Positions 34,672 through 46,599 are shown, counted from the first letter of the stretch. The stretch: DNA of 64,000 nucleotides from Hemileia vastatrix (GCA_030280995.1 JASXTE010000005.1:38790242-38854241); one strand, 5' to 3'. Numbers and translations are program-made. The notes: generated from the sequence alone by a model not told the origin.

Positions 34672-35635
34672 CCAGCCAGTTTCCCCCTGGCTGGTAGTTT
34701 ATTTCCTATAGTAGCCAATGTTGCTTAAAGCAACATCGGCTTCTCAAATCTCACATTAAAACTTCCCAGCCAGTGTTATCTGGCTGGGAGATGAACAAAA
34801 TATTATTGCAACCAAAGTCGCTACAAGCAACTTTGGTTGCTTTAAAAGAAGACTTGCAGCCAGTTTTATACTGGCTGAAAGTTATTAATATATAATAAAA
34901 AAAGTGAGCAAAGTTGCTGCATGCAACTTCTCTCGCTTTTAAACACAAGATCTTGCAGGCAGTTTTAAACTGCCTGCAAGATGTATTTTAAATTTGACCA
35001 AAGCCAATTTTAGTGGCTTTGGTCTTTTTTATTAATTTTTTTTAAATGCTGCCAGGTTAAAGCTGGCAGAAATTTATTTTTTTTTTCAATTCCAAGCCAC
35101 TTCCTGTGGCTCGGGTTATTTTTTTTATAATTTATTTTAAATAATTAACAGCCAGGCTCCCCCTGGCTGGTAGTAATTATTTTAAGCAGCCAATGTTGCT
35201 TAAAGCAACATTGGCTGCACAACCACATTAATACCTCCCAGCCAGTTTTATCTAGCTGGGAGATGAATAAAATATTATTGGAACCAAAGTCGCTACAAGC
35301 AACTTTGGTTGCTTTAAAAAAAGACTTTCAGCCAGTTTTATACTGGCTGCAAGTTATTAATATATATAAAAAAAGCGAGTGAAGTTGCTGCATGCAACTT
35401 TGCTCGCTTTTAAACACAACATCTTGCAGGCAGTTTTACACTGCCTGAAAGATGTATTATAAATTTGACCAAAACCACTTTTAGTGGCTTTGGTCTTTTT
35501 TTTCATTTTTATTAAACGCTGCCAGCTTAAAGCTGGAAGCCATTTTTTTTATTTTTCAATCCCAAGCCACAGGAAGTGGCTTGGGTTATTTTTTTTCGTT
35601 TTTTTAAATTATTACCAGCCAGGCTCCCCCTGGCT
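34672..35635. repeat. Palindrome array 1, right-arm copy: the ten-hairpin series twice, plus one
   Basis: The same ten palindrome types appear in reverse order, in two tandem units (34672-35115 and about 35148-35585), followed by another copy of the tenth type (35617-35635): 21 palindromes in all. Order is conserved in both units. In the second unit the loop of the CCCAAGCCAC palindrome (35571-35575) reads AGGAA, whereas the first unit (35101-35105) reads TTCCT in the same flanking orientation. Confidence 0.9.
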
Positions 35636-35838
35636 CTTAGGTTATCTGACATTTGAAATCTTGTAAAAAAGTTTAGAGGAAATATAAAGTGCATACTCTT
35701 TGATCCATTATGAATTATGAGTGGTAGAGGATTGATGAAGGGATTAATAGCTTTAAAATAAAATGGGCCATTGCTGATAAGGAGAGTTCTAAAACAATAG
35801 ATATTTTCTATGAAAATGAGATAGGATGGAGTAAATTA

Positions 35839-38800
35839 GGGGGTCTCAAAATTGATCAAATACTCCACATAATCACACCATAAAAAATTACCAAACACCC
35901 CATCAGAAAATGAAATACACCTGCCCTAGACAAGTGTATTTTGATGGTGTGTTTGACCTCAAACACACCTTCTTTTGGGAAGAAAAAGACATCAAAACAC
36001 TTCTCTCCTTCATCTTGATTAGTCAGCACTAGGTATAGAAAAGCCATCTCCTTAGATTATTTTTCACCTAATTTGTAAGGGCTTATTATTCAACATGTGA
36101 AAAACGGGACTTCCCACCAATTAAGCATCCACTTCATCATACACTCACCCTTAGTCTTCATCACCATTCACAAAATTCCTCTTTCAGTCCATTGTAAACT
36201 AGAAATAACTGCTACCACTCTAGCCCTGGATCTATTTGTTAACTCAGATACAAACTCCAATGCTGAAACTAACTTGGCTTACATGTGTGACATGCTGAAT
36301 AATCACTACTTCTATTCCAGAGCACTTTCCATACAACACCCACCACAGTTTAACCTTGATTTTCTTTAAAGCATTCCTGAAATTAGCTTTAAACAGATAT
36401 TTGGCAAAACCTTGCCTGGATTTCTCAGTTACTCGAACTGATAAAAGATCACTCAATTTTCAGAAATGATTCTTTTTGTCCATAAAGAGATCCTCCTATT
36501 CAAATCTTTGTTGCACTTTGTCATTTTAGTTCAAATTGAAATGGTGGCACATTTACAAATCTTTGTTGCACTTTGTCATTTTAGTTCAAATTGAAATGGT
36601 GGCACATTTACCCATCTTGAAAACCTCCTCCAGATCAGAGATGGAAATAAATATTTTGATTGTAAAAAAATGCTTTGAATCTCTCTTATATACATTGCAT
36701 GTGTCTACTCTTGCTAATTTTTAGGATTTCAGTTGATTAAATGTTTTGTATTTAAATTATAAGTAATGTTTTTCTCCATATCTACATGACTAAAATCAAT
36801 TCTGGATTTCTATTAATAATTTGGTTAAATATGGTTTTTCAACAGCTTTATTAATCAACCCTTATGCACAAGATACATATATTAACAAAAATTTTTTTAC
36901 TAAATCTAGAATTTTGGCAATACCCTCCCCTGCATTTCACTATATTAGGGGGTGGCGATTGCCATTTTTTTCATTTCAAAAATTTTTTTTATGTCTGAAA
37001 AAAAAAATGGCAATACCTCATACTGAATTTTACTGTGGGAGGGGGTGGAGATTGCCAATTTTTTCATGTCAAAAAAAATATTTATTTAAGAAAAAAAAAT
37101 TCACAATACCTCCCCCTGCAATTTACTGTGGGAGGGGGTAAAGATTACCAAATTTTCATTTTAATTTCATAAATTCTTAAATAAATCAATAAAAAATATA
37201 ATCAGCCAAGTAAAGTAATGGGATTCACAATTACACCTACTAATGATTTCAGATGTGACCAAAGCCAAATAAATCATATGACAAGCAATGTATTGACAAT
37301 TCATCCATTCAATAAAAATAAATAATTAAATGAACAAATTTATACAGCAGCGAGTCTCAATTGCACAAAAAATTTATTTGATTGATTATATTTAATAATT
37401 GATAATTTAAAAATTTATGAAATAAGAAAAAATTGAAAATCTTCTAATTACCATATTTAGAACCCCTCCCTAAAGATTTAATATAAATAGGGCCCTTCCC
37501 CCTTGCTTTACTTACCTGGTTTATCAGACTTTGGTTGATTTGGAATGAAAAACAAAAATGAGTAAGTGTTTCTCAAGATTCCAAAAAAATGAGAACACTT
37601 TTTACAAGATATCAAACAAGGAGTTTCCTTAGTAGTTTGATGATTATCTCTTGGATTTTTGATTGATGATTATGCTGAGAAGAGTTCCAAATAGATTTGA
37701 TGATGTCATCTCCTGAAAAAAACTCAAAACATCAACAAATCAGGGGAAAAAATGATTTATTAAGAATAAAAATTGAGGAAAAAAATGATAAAAAACAGTT
37801 GAGGAATAGACATACCTTGGGAGTGGTACAATGAAAAGTATAAGAAAAAACATGCATATTATGGAATATCAAAATTCAAAAATGTAAATTAGTTTACATA
37901 AAAAGACTCAACTTTAAAAGTAGATATCTCAGAAATTTCTGAGCCAAAATTGATTATGCTTTCTGGAAATGAAATTCATGCCTATAGAGAACCTGTAATC
38001 AAAATAATGTGAGATTTGAATGAACCAAAATCTAGCAAATGTTAATATTCATCCTCATAAAATAAAATTGCAAAACTAAAAGGACTCATCCAAAACTGAT
38101 ATTTAGGTGATCAAATCAGAGCCAAAATCCTGAAGTAGTATTTGAAACAGATTGCATAAGACCTATATGCATATTATGCAACATTGAACTTAAAAAATGT
38201 AAATTAGTCCATGAAACAAGATTCAACTTTGAAAGCAGTTATATCAGCAACCACTGGACCAAATTCAACACTATTTGCTGGAAATAAAATCCATGATTCT
38301 TCATATTCTTCCAACAAAAGGATATGTCATTTAAAAAACCCTAACCCTATTTCTGACCTTTTATTTCTGACTTAAAAGAAAATCAAAAAAGGGTAATAAA
38401 ATTTAAAGCCAGGTATTATCAATGGTCTAAAAAGATCTATTTTAGCTACCTATGTTTTTTATAAGTATTATATTTGTTCCAGAGTAAGATCTATTTGAGA
38501 AGATTAAAATAAAGATGATGGAAGTTTGAGCCAAGTGGATGATAAATATCTCAAAAACCAGTGAGCCAAATCAGATGTTGCCTGGTGGATATGAGAGCTA
38601 GGCTTCTGTAGAACCTTCTTAAAAGTGGAAATGTGATTTGAGAGAACAAAAAAAGAAATAGAAACAATAACAAAAAAAAATTCAGAAAAAGAACATCAGT
38701 TAAAATTGAAAAAAATATGGTGGGAGGATGACTTACCTGATGAGATGTCTTCAAAGATGTAAAAGGACCAGATAGAAGTTCATGAAGTGATGGATAAAAG

Positions 38801-39417
38801 AAATAGAAGAAGTGTTAAGGAAGTGAGAGATGATGAATAAAAGAATATGAGGGATCATTGAAAAACAGAAATAATGAGTAATTATGTAATTTCTGAAATA
38901 TCCAACTTCATGTTGTAATGATTAACCAAAATGAATCAGGAAGGGAAAAATTATGCTTTCAGTGAAAATTCAAAATAATAGTCAATATGCAAATATAAAA
39001 CAAACCCAAGTGGAGAGTACATGCAACTTGATCATTTTGAGAGCATAGAAAAAGGATTTAAAAGGGTTGTGTTTAAAATTTTGTAGTGTTCTTGGCATGA
39101 TGACTAAGTTTTGAGGATATAAATTTGTTCAGGAATTGTTGTTAATGAAAGTAATGAAAAGCTCAAAATTTACTGGGGCACCATGTGTAAAAATTTGTAT
39201 CAAAAAAGTGGGAGGGGAAAGATGTGATGTGTGGTGAATTGGGAGGATCTGTAGATTGGTTGGCTGTGCTGTGGTTGGAAAATTTTCACTAAAGTAGGAC
39301 ATATTTTACCCCATGTTTAATATCTCATGTACCAAATCAGCCATGTTTCATGGTGTGTTTATGTGGTGGTTTTCAAATGAAATCCACCAGGCATATTTGT
39401 TCAAGCTTTAAACCCCC
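35839..39417. mobile_element. Z2: inverted copy of the Z element in the right arm
   Basis: Same inverted ends as Z1 (GGGGGTCTCAAAATTGATC on the left, a degraded partner ending ACCCCC on the right). An open frame at 36097-36369 (+) has a partly conserved counterpart in Z1 (minus, about 7190-7480) with the shared segment LAYMCDML. It may be a remnant exon, but I do not recognise it. Confidence 0.5.
36928..37158. repeat. Three tandem hairpin-like units (Z2 copy)
   Basis: Inverted counterpart of 6478-6712, with three GTGGGAGGGGGT or TTAGGGGGTGGCG cores, each enclosed by ATTGCC and GGCAAT segments. Confidence 0.6.
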
Positions 39418-40313
39418 TTTTAAAAATTAGATGGGTAGAGGAGGAGGAAGAGATCCTTAAGAAGATGAATAGAATATTGCTTTAAAAAAGTTTTTACAGA
39501 TAAATATTAAATTGAAATAAATTTTGTAAATATTTTTGTCATTATATTGGTTTCCACTTTTAAATGCAGTTACTATTTCACATGTACTCATACCAAAACT
39601 TGGGAAAGTGATTTATATAAGCATTAAATATTTAAATCGGAAAACTTGCATATTAATTTCCATAACAACCATTCATGTTATACACTTTAAGGACTAATTT
39701 TATTTTTATATAAATATAAATATTTCTTTTAGTTGAGTAACTGAAGTTTTTATTTTCAATAGCCTGTAGGTCTTATATTTTAGGTAAAATTTAAAAAATT
39801 ATACAAAATTTAGTATTGCAAAGACTTAATAGATTAGAAGTGAGAAGTGACTATAATCTTTTTAAAATTTGAAAATAAGAATGGCATTAGTTATTTCAAT
39901 CCCTATAGCTATTAATATTTGTGATCAAAAAATTTGCTAAATTTATCTATTGTTAAAATTATGTAGTAAAAGATATTATTATTGTAAATTAAATTTACTT
40001 TCATAATTTTATGGTTTATCTTTTGAATGCAAAGTAATAATTAGTTATGTTAAGGAATAATTTTCTTCCTCTAAATTGATAATAATATTGCATATTCAAA
40101 AGCTTATGTTGGATCAATGTGTGTTCAATGTGTGCTCAATGAAGGAAAAAATCATGGTTATAGTTGATCAACTTATGCATAACTTGAGATCAATTGAAGT
40201 TCATTTTTGGACCAATCTGAGAATAAATGTAAACCTAACTCTAATTTACTTATGTTTATAAAGTATTCATAAACCTGGAATAATTAAGGGACACTCTAAA
40301 TTTTAAGAGAGGG

Positions 40314-40349
40314 GATTACTAGCAATTCACCCCTAGATTTCCCGTGGTG
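40314..40349 (-). repeat. Right terminal inverted repeat tip of element G
   Basis: This is the inverted partner of 3275-3310, ending TAGATTTCCCGTGGTG on the plus strand. The flank beyond (ATTGTCTGTTTTC) belongs to retroelement R2. Confidence 0.8.
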
Positions 40350-41443
40350 ATTGTCTGTTTTCAACCCTTTATCTTAATTTGGTTGAACCCTAGCATTGGT
40401 TTCTTTTTACAGGTTTTTAGTCCTCTATGACTTTAAACTGGAATTTCCTTTGGTTTTCAAGTGCTGGACTCTTCAATCTTATTGGTTTTAGTTTATTGTG
40501 TTGGAAGTTGTGATTTTGTTAGAAGGTACCCAGGGGGGGCTTCTAGATTTTATTTTGGAAAGTGTGGGGGTAACTGATGAGCTGGCTGCTCTGTAGAACA
40601 GTTACCCCAGAATTTCTGTCTCAAGTCTTTTGTTTTTCCTAGTTGAATTCTAGTTCTGTTGTTTATTATTAAGGTTTTAAAGTCCATTATTACTTCAAAC
40701 TGGTTTGGGACTGGCTTCTTTGTCTTGGTTTTTTTGGGTTGGTTTTGGATCACTGGTGGTCTCCCATCTTTTTTACATATTGTTGGGAGCCCACCCAGTG
40801 ATAATTTCTATGGACAGGACTTTCTCTTACTGAACCTTTTCTTTATCTGGACCATTCGTGGAGCTGGACTTTCTTTGATTTTTTAGTTATGATTTTGCTA
40901 GATAGCAGTTTCAGATTATTTTCTTTTTTCTCTTTTTTCCTTTCAATTTTTTATGGGGGTTGTTAAAATTATAAAATCAAAAATATAGGGTGTTACCACA
41001 TCAGGGTCACCTGGATGCGGGCAAGCATTGGTGGGGAAAGGCTCATCAATTGGCCGGGCAATGCTATTTTATCATTTTATTTTATTTTATTTTTATTTTT
41101 TTATTTTCATTAATGTCATTTTTTTATTATATTTTATTTTTTTATTCTCATTATTACCCTTAATTTATGTTTCTTATTTCAAATCATTTAAATTATTTAA
41201 GGTGTATCCACATCAAGGTGCACTTGGATGTGGGCAAGCTATCAGGGGATCAGCTCATCAATTGGCTGGGGGATACCATTTGTATTATTTTTATCTTTTA
41301 TTTTATTTCATTTATTTTTATTTTATTTATCAATTTTTTTAATTTTAGTATGTTAGTAGAATGCTATTAAAAAAATTAGAATTAATAGTTATTAATTTTT
41401 ATATATTTATTTATTATTATGTTTTTAATCTTTTTTCAGGATC

Positions 41444-42979
41444 TCAATGTCTGGATGATGAAGTTTCTGGAGGCTGGTCGGAATTATGATGTCGTTTTTG
41501 TTTTTTTTTGGGATTGTTGGAAGCACTGTGTTCTTTGAAGTGTATCCTGCTGGAGAGATTATATGGATTATAATGGGCAGGAATGGGTTTTGATGGAAGT
41601 TCAGAAGAGGAAGAAGAAGAGGCAGGAATGGATTGTTGAAAGGTGTGCTTAATGATCCTAGACATCTTCCAGTGGTTTTTTAGTAGTTGGTTCCTCAAGG
41701 TTTTCTCAAAGTCATTTAAAGGTCCATGGAGGGCAAAGGCTTTCAGCACGTTTGAACACATGGTGTTAAGGTGTTGTTTCATGTCTCAAAAATCCAGGGT
41801 CAAAGAAGTTTATAGAGGTTGGCCAACTCCAATAGTAGATTCACGAGGAGGGGTGCCAACAAGACAAGAAGAATTGGATCAGTAATTATTTTTTTTGAAA
41901 AAATTGGATGAATTAATGTGGTACTTACAGATTGGAAGCTCATCAAATTTGTAAGCAGCCGGAATTTGGACTTCTGAAGATTTTGGAATGGTGATAGTAG
42001 GTGGATTAATCAGGGAAAGATATGGATTCTCTTGGTCTTCTTCTGAAAGGTTTTGAGAAGGTGAACTAGGAGGCTGATGCTCCTGGGGCCTTGTTGGAGT
42101 AGCAGGCCTGTTGTTGCTGTTGTTAATATTTCTGCTTGATCCAGTTGGATGAGGTGCTGGTGATGGAGTACCAGGGTTGTTATAAGATGGAGCAGGAGAG
42201 GGTGATTTGGAAGCGGATTTATCTCTTCTGGATGGAGCTTTTGAAGGAGTGGAACTAGCAGAAGAATAGTTGGCTGACAGAGGAGAGGTGTAGGTTTGCT
42301 GCCTTAACTGGGGAAGAAGTTGTTGCTTTGGTGCAGTGTTGGGTGCTCTGGTTTCTTCCTGGGGTCCTCTGGAAGGTCTCCTAGAAGTTAGGGAAATTTT
42401 GGATCTTTTGGACCTTGGAAGGATTGGCTGCATTGCTCTGGGAGCAGTGGGAGGTAATTGTGTGGAGTTGTTTTCGTTGATTGGAGGAATTTGGCTGTTT
42501 TCTGGTTGTTTTTGGAGGTTTTGAGCCTGATTTTCACTGTCTAGTGAGGCAGACGGGCCGCCTGGACACGGTTTAGAAGCCTAGGAGCTGATTTGGAAGC
42601 TTTTGGAGCTAATTTAGCAAAGGTAAAAGCTGTTTCTTGGGAAGTTAAGGCAGGCCTTTTTGGGTGAGTTCCACGATCTTCTGGATGGTGCTGAGGATAA
42701 AGATGGAGAGGCTGGATCAAGCTCTGGGGATCTGGTAGGGGATCTGGAGAGGTATTTATGAGAAGGTGAAGGAGGAGGAATAGGGTAGTTGGCATCTCTG
42801 TCACATTTCTTCTTTTTGGAGTAGCAAGAATCACAAGCCCTGTTGTAGAATTTGGCTTCAGGAGTTGGAAGAGTGAATGTGCAATGTCTGCACATTTGGA
42901 TGCACTGTTTGCAGGCATAGTCCTTGGGATCAGTGAAGCAAGGAAGAGTAGAGGGGTCAACATCAGGGGATCCAGCCAT
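41444..42979 (-). pseudogene. Gene A, R2 copy (A1): zinc-cluster protein with Ser/Pro-rich middle and conserved C-terminus
   Basis: Exon 1 runs 42979-41939. It starts MAGSPDVDPSTLPCFTD, has ACKQCIQMCRHC and then ACDSCYSKKKKCDRD (zinc-cluster-like cysteines with a basic stretch), then a long Ser/Pro/Asn-rich region ending PAAYKFDELPI before a GTAAGTAC donor. Exon 2 (about 41876-41444) encodes MKQHLNTMCSNVLKAFALHG, then FEKTLRNQLLKNHWKMSRII and a Lys-rich end. The frame holds throughout exon 1 apart from TAA (42614-42616) and a TAG about 36 bp further on, which is CAG in the R3 copy. No acceptor AG is seen where the R3 copy has TGTAG. It is transcribed away from the 3' LTR, antisense to the element. 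Function unknown; nucleic-acid binding is inferred. Confidence 0.6.
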
Positions 42980-43649
42980 GATCTGTGGTGAGAAAAGATG
43001 ATAGAAAGAGATAAGAAGGAGATTTATGACAGTGATGGGTAGATGATGAAGTGATGGTGGAAGTTCAGCAGTTTGGCTGTAGGTGTGTTCTGTATGAAAT
43101 TGGCTGCTTTTATTTTATGCAAAACTCTGTCAGTCCTCCAAGACTTTAAACTGGCTGGTTTCAAGAATATTCCATCAAGACTCTAAACTGAAAAGTCTAT
43201 GATTTCAAGATTAGTCCTCCAAGACTTTAAACTGAGGGCTGTTAGCCCCACAAGACTTTAAAGTCAGGTTTGCTTGATTGTGTAGTCCCCCAAGACTATA
43301 AACTGAGGAATGGGTTTTTGTTGTTGGAATGGGTTTGAAAGATTGGCGGAGGGTATCCACAGGGGAAGCCTCTGAATTTAGCAAAGGCAAGTCTGGGGGC
43401 AATTGATTGGCTGGAAGCTCTATTCACAATTACCCCAGAATGTTAGTTTTCTCTCTATATCTTAATGTGGTTGATCTCTGGCTCTGGGTTTATGATTTAG
43501 GTTTTTGAGTCCCCCAAGACTTTAAACTAAGGGTTTTGAAGTCCCCCAAGACTATAAAATGAGGATGGTCCCCCAAGACTTAAAACTGAGGGTTGTTTGT
43601 GGTTACATCCTATAGAGGGTGTGGTCAATTTTTCTTTTCTGAATTAAAC
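42980..43649. repeat. Intergenic B1-A1 region with repeated AGTCC(T/C)CCAAGACT(T/A)TAAACTG cores
   Basis: About ten copies of the core seen in R1 and R3 lie in the space that separates gene B from gene A (in reverse orientation to the R1 field), plus the shared GAGCTCTATTCACAATTACCC block near 43415. It could be the A1 promoter region. Confidence 0.8.
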
Positions 43650-44291
43650 TCAAGTACTAGTGGAATTACAGAGGTAATCAAGAGATGAAATGAAGTGTTC
43701 AGAATTAGCCTTGAACTGGTGAATGAGATGTCTTCTGTTCTCAATGTCCTGTGGATCTCTTGCAGGAGTATATTGGAAGTAGTTTAGCAGAAGGTGTTTC
43801 TGTTGAGTTGTGTTTTGTTGGATCTTGGCCTTAATGGTGGGCAAGTGGTTTGGTGTTTTTAGTTCAATGGAACCTACATTGTTATCATCATTGTCAGAAG
43901 ATAAAGGAACTGAGAAGTCGTCAGTTTTATAAAGTGGAAAGAAGAAATGGTAGTTTTTACCATCAGATGGACCAGGGATGGTGGAACTTGTTGTTTTAGT
44001 GGTTCTGGCACTCTTCTGGGAAGGGTGTAGCTTTTTGATTAATCTGGGAATTAAGATGGATTGCCCAGATCTTTTGGTGCTGGTAGAAGATGGACCAGGT
44101 TGAGGTGGAGGTGAATCTGTTGCAGAAGATAATGGACCAGGTCTGTAGCAGGACTTCTTTCTGGAGTGGAAGACATCACAAGACATTCTGTATGGGTGGA
44201 CAGGAGGTGTGATGGTGCAGATTAAATTATTGTTGATGCAGTATTGGCAAGGACCCATTTCAGAGGCAGATTTGGGAAGAAAGTTGAACAT
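43650..44291 (-). CDS. Gene B, R2 copy (B1): antisense zinc-cluster protein
   Basis: Single open frame of 213 residues from MFNFLPKSASEM at 44291. An upstream in-frame extension reaches into the LTR and is disregarded. Cysteine clusters are GPCQYCINNNLIC and MSCDVFHSRKKSCYRP, then a Ser/Pro-rich linker. The conserved C-terminus is LLNYFQYTPARDPQDIENRR and IHQFKANSEHF. It aligns in both end regions with the R1 gene at 26892-27583 but has no intron interrupting it. The start lies 39 bp from the PPT, and transcription runs away from the LTR, antisense to the element. The second CxxC is CxxF here, so zinc binding may be impaired. Confidence 0.6.
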   Translation of the reverse strand: MFNFLPKSASEMGPCQYCINNNLICTITPPVHPYRMSCDVFHSRKKSCYRPGPLSSATDSPPPQPGPSSTSTKRSGQSILIPRLIKKLHPSQKSARTTKTTSSTIPGPSDGKNYHFFFPLYKTDDFSVPLSSDNDDNNVGSIELKTPNHLPTIKAKIQQNTTQQKHLLLNYFQYTPARDPQDIENRRHLIHQFKANSEHFISSLDYLCNSTST

Positions 44292-44329
44292 GGTGGTTAG
44301 ATGAAGAAAGAATGTGGAAATTCTTAATT

Positions 44330-44339
44330 GGAGGGAGGA
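44330..44339 (+). promoter_or_regulatory. R2 polypurine tract
   Basis: GGAGGGAGGA directly before the LTR start TGTTGTCTTCC. It is identical to the R1 tract. Confidence 0.8.
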
Positions 44340-44678
44340 TGTTGTCTTCCAACATTGGCAGGGGCCTTTGTTGTGTGTTTTGGCGCTGTTTGTGCATGTC
44401 TTAATTGACATCTGTTGAAGAATTGGGTATTTTTCTAGTTTTATTCTGTGGATATTGGGTCTACAGGTATGTGGGTACTATCATTGGATAGCCCCGGTTT
44501 TTCTATATATTTCATGTCTTGATAATATTGTTCATATTCTAAGTTTTAAGGGGTCAATTCCTCATTCTTCAGTTAAAAAAGATAGCTGTTTAATTTTGTT
44601 TTTTGTGTTTTACAGGCTAACCTTAAGTCTTAGGGTTAAGTACTTAGTACCATTGGATAGGGCTAATTTAGCTCTGTA

Positions 44679-45500
44679 CACTAGGTCAAAAGTTAGACGA
44701 CTTGCAGTGAAGTGGTTGTTTAGTACCTGTGGTCTAACCTGAGTCAAACCTGTGTTGGAACTTTGGTGGGACAATTTTTCATCATGACACATAGCTCATA
44801 GCTGAATCATTAGGACCAATTTGAATTCTTCATATAGTGCTGCTTGCATAATTTCCAACAGGCAATAGATCATACTTTGGTGTCTAAAATACATATATTG
44901 AATTCATAATGGATATTACAAAGGTGACTAATATGCACCAGCTATATTACTTAATGACGTTATACAGACAGTATCTGATAAAACACCACCAAAGCCACTT
45001 GGATTGAGAGTTCTTGAATCATGTCCAATAATATCTTTATGAGTAATAATAACACTTTTAGACCATCAATTGTAGCACCAAAATGTTTTGAATCCTGATT
45101 TTGAGAAAGGATTTTCTATTTTTTTTCAACAGCATCATACAATTCAACTAGAATAAAGATTTTATCTGGTAAAATTCAGTGACTTCCACATTCTCAAAAA
45201 AAAAACTCCAAACTTGTTGCCTCTTGATATTCCCATAACCTTGTTGTTTTGAGTATAATGAGAAGTATTTACCACCAATGTTTTAGTATTGGAGATCAGT
45301 AATTTTAGATTGTAGAAATTTTTAAGCACCAATGAATTTATCTTTTTAAAAAATTGTTTAAAAAAGACATTTTTCTATAAATCTTGTTTAAATATTCCGG
45401 CCATAAATCATATTCTTCACAGAGCAATATAACAGTTTATTTTAAAGTCTTTCCTTTTCTATATTGAAAAAATCTTTAATTTGTATTTTAAATAAATTGT
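44679..45500. other. Left part of V, no gene recognised
   Basis: AT-rich sequence between the TIR and the transposase remnant. Some may be very decayed transposase coding sequence. Confidence 0.35.
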
Positions 45501-45539
45501 CATTCATCTCAAGAAGAGATTGAAGATTTACTATCATGA

Positions 45540-46599
45540 TGAACATTTTCATTAACATTTTGTCCATTTCAAATAAAAACAAAAAAATAATGTAAAAAAT
45601 TATGGGTAATAAAAAGAATTATGAAAAAATGAGTTTATTAATATTGTGTGGGATAGATCTTAAAATTTGATTCATACTCTCATGATCCCAAGCTTTCTCT
45701 GATGATTCTGGGCCAAATATTTGCAGAACTTCAGGAAAATTTTGGGCTAAGTGGACATTAGGCTTGATGTGAATTTGTGGCCAAAAGTTTCCATGGAATT
45801 TTTATACTCCTTCAGCTAATCATGAAGAGATATAATTTCATCTTCATTGATTTAAAAGTAAGTTAAAAGGTTTTTTATTGATACAAAAATGGAAATACAC
45901 TTAATTAAATTCTTCTCTTTACTTTCAGAATTCTCTATATTCACAACTAGAAACAAAGAAGCCACATCATAATTTTTTTTTAGCAAAATTCATTCTTCTG
46001 CCTTGAGATTTGTTCCAGTCTTCCCTAAATGGTGTGGAACACAGTTGAACCATGAGGTAATGAGTGTATGAAAAATAAAATTTTGAACCATCATTAAATC
46101 CTTAGTACTAAGATCCAAATAAAAAGTTAAATAATTTGGTGTTGCAACTGATCCCCATTTGATTTAAGGTCTAAAACAGGCAGAAAATTCCTGAAATGTG
46201 GACTCTAAGGAAGATATTTATTAGGAAAAATTTTATCTAATGATGATTCAGCTATAATTACTTGAACTATCTACATCAGAACTATATTTTTCATTATATG
46301 ATCTGGGTCCAACACCTAGTGGATTAGAACTTCCTGATGGCCCAATAATTTTTAGAGCTTCTTTTGCCTTCTCTCAACAAATTTCATCATAAGATAATTT
46401 TTGCTTGAGGTCTGTTCTCAGTGGTGGTATCACTATGCAAACTGTACTCTCTTTTTTCTTCTTTTACTTGAGTCATGAGAGGAATAATTTGAGGGGAAAG
46501 ATAGTATTTTTGAAAATAAATTCCTTTTGTGTGAATTCTGTCTTTGAGTGTGAACCTTTCTCTTTCTGTGTATTGCCGTTTAGTAGTCTTAGTCAACAT
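45540..46599 (-). pseudogene. Degenerate KDZ/Plavaka-like transposase-associated remnant
   Basis: Minus-strand pieces in shifting frames: IYFQKYYLSPQIIPLMTQVK (near 46500), then KAKEALKIIGPSGSSNPLGV (near 46340), and near 45700-45790 a segment matching the 'N-H---FPE---IFGP' block seen in the element-G transposase at 22190-22240. Many frameshifts and stops. The fragment supports V being of the same broad transposon group as G. Confidence 0.4.

Larger units (their letters stand above)
3275..40349. mobile_element. Element G: giant TIR DNA transposon (about 28 kb net) with 7.9-kb inverted arms, TET/JBP and transposase fragment
   Basis: Both ends read inwards CACCACGGGAAATCTAGGGG, followed by a subterminal palindrome around ATTGCTAG(C/T)AAT. 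Homology continues inwards without a break for about 7.9 kb on the left (3275-11138). On the right it runs 40349 to 34264, is interrupted by an 8.9-kb LTR insertion, and resumes from 25317 to 23032. The left arm keeps the uninterrupted site (ACGG, 8837-8840 on the minus strand), showing that the two right-hand pieces were once contiguous. Inside are TET/JBP copies, two unrecognised genes, a transposase C-terminus and palindrome arrays. CACYAC ends suggest a CACTA/CMC-like or KDZ relationship. The transposase core is missing, so the element looks non-autonomous. No target duplication is visible (flanks ATA and ATT), and the flanks come from different retroelement parts. Confidence 0.75.
34264..40349 (-). 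repeat. Right long inverted arm of element G, outer part
   Basis: Inverted copy of 3275-8840. It is about 0.5 kb longer because the palindrome array is present as two units plus one extra palindrome. It also has a 55-bp tandem duplication at 36501-36610 that the left arm lacks. Confidence 0.75.
40350..44339 (+). mobile_element. R2: 3' part of a related LTR retrotransposon, with antisense genes A1 and B1
   Basis: The left end is cut by element G. Shared non-coding modules (40560-41275) are followed by gene A1 and gene B1, both minus strand, then PPT and LTR. No gag or pol remains in the window for this copy. The module with CACATCAAGGTGCACTTGG is duplicated in tandem (about 40985-41075 and 41200-41280). 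Confidence 0.7.

Noticed and set aside
36501..36610. 55-bp tandem duplication in the right arm
   Set aside because: A simple local duplication absent from the left arm; noted but of little consequence.
43650..44411. Longer start for gene B1 at 44411
   Set aside because: The first 40 codons lie in LTR sequence beyond the polypurine tract; the methionine at 44291 fits the other copies better.
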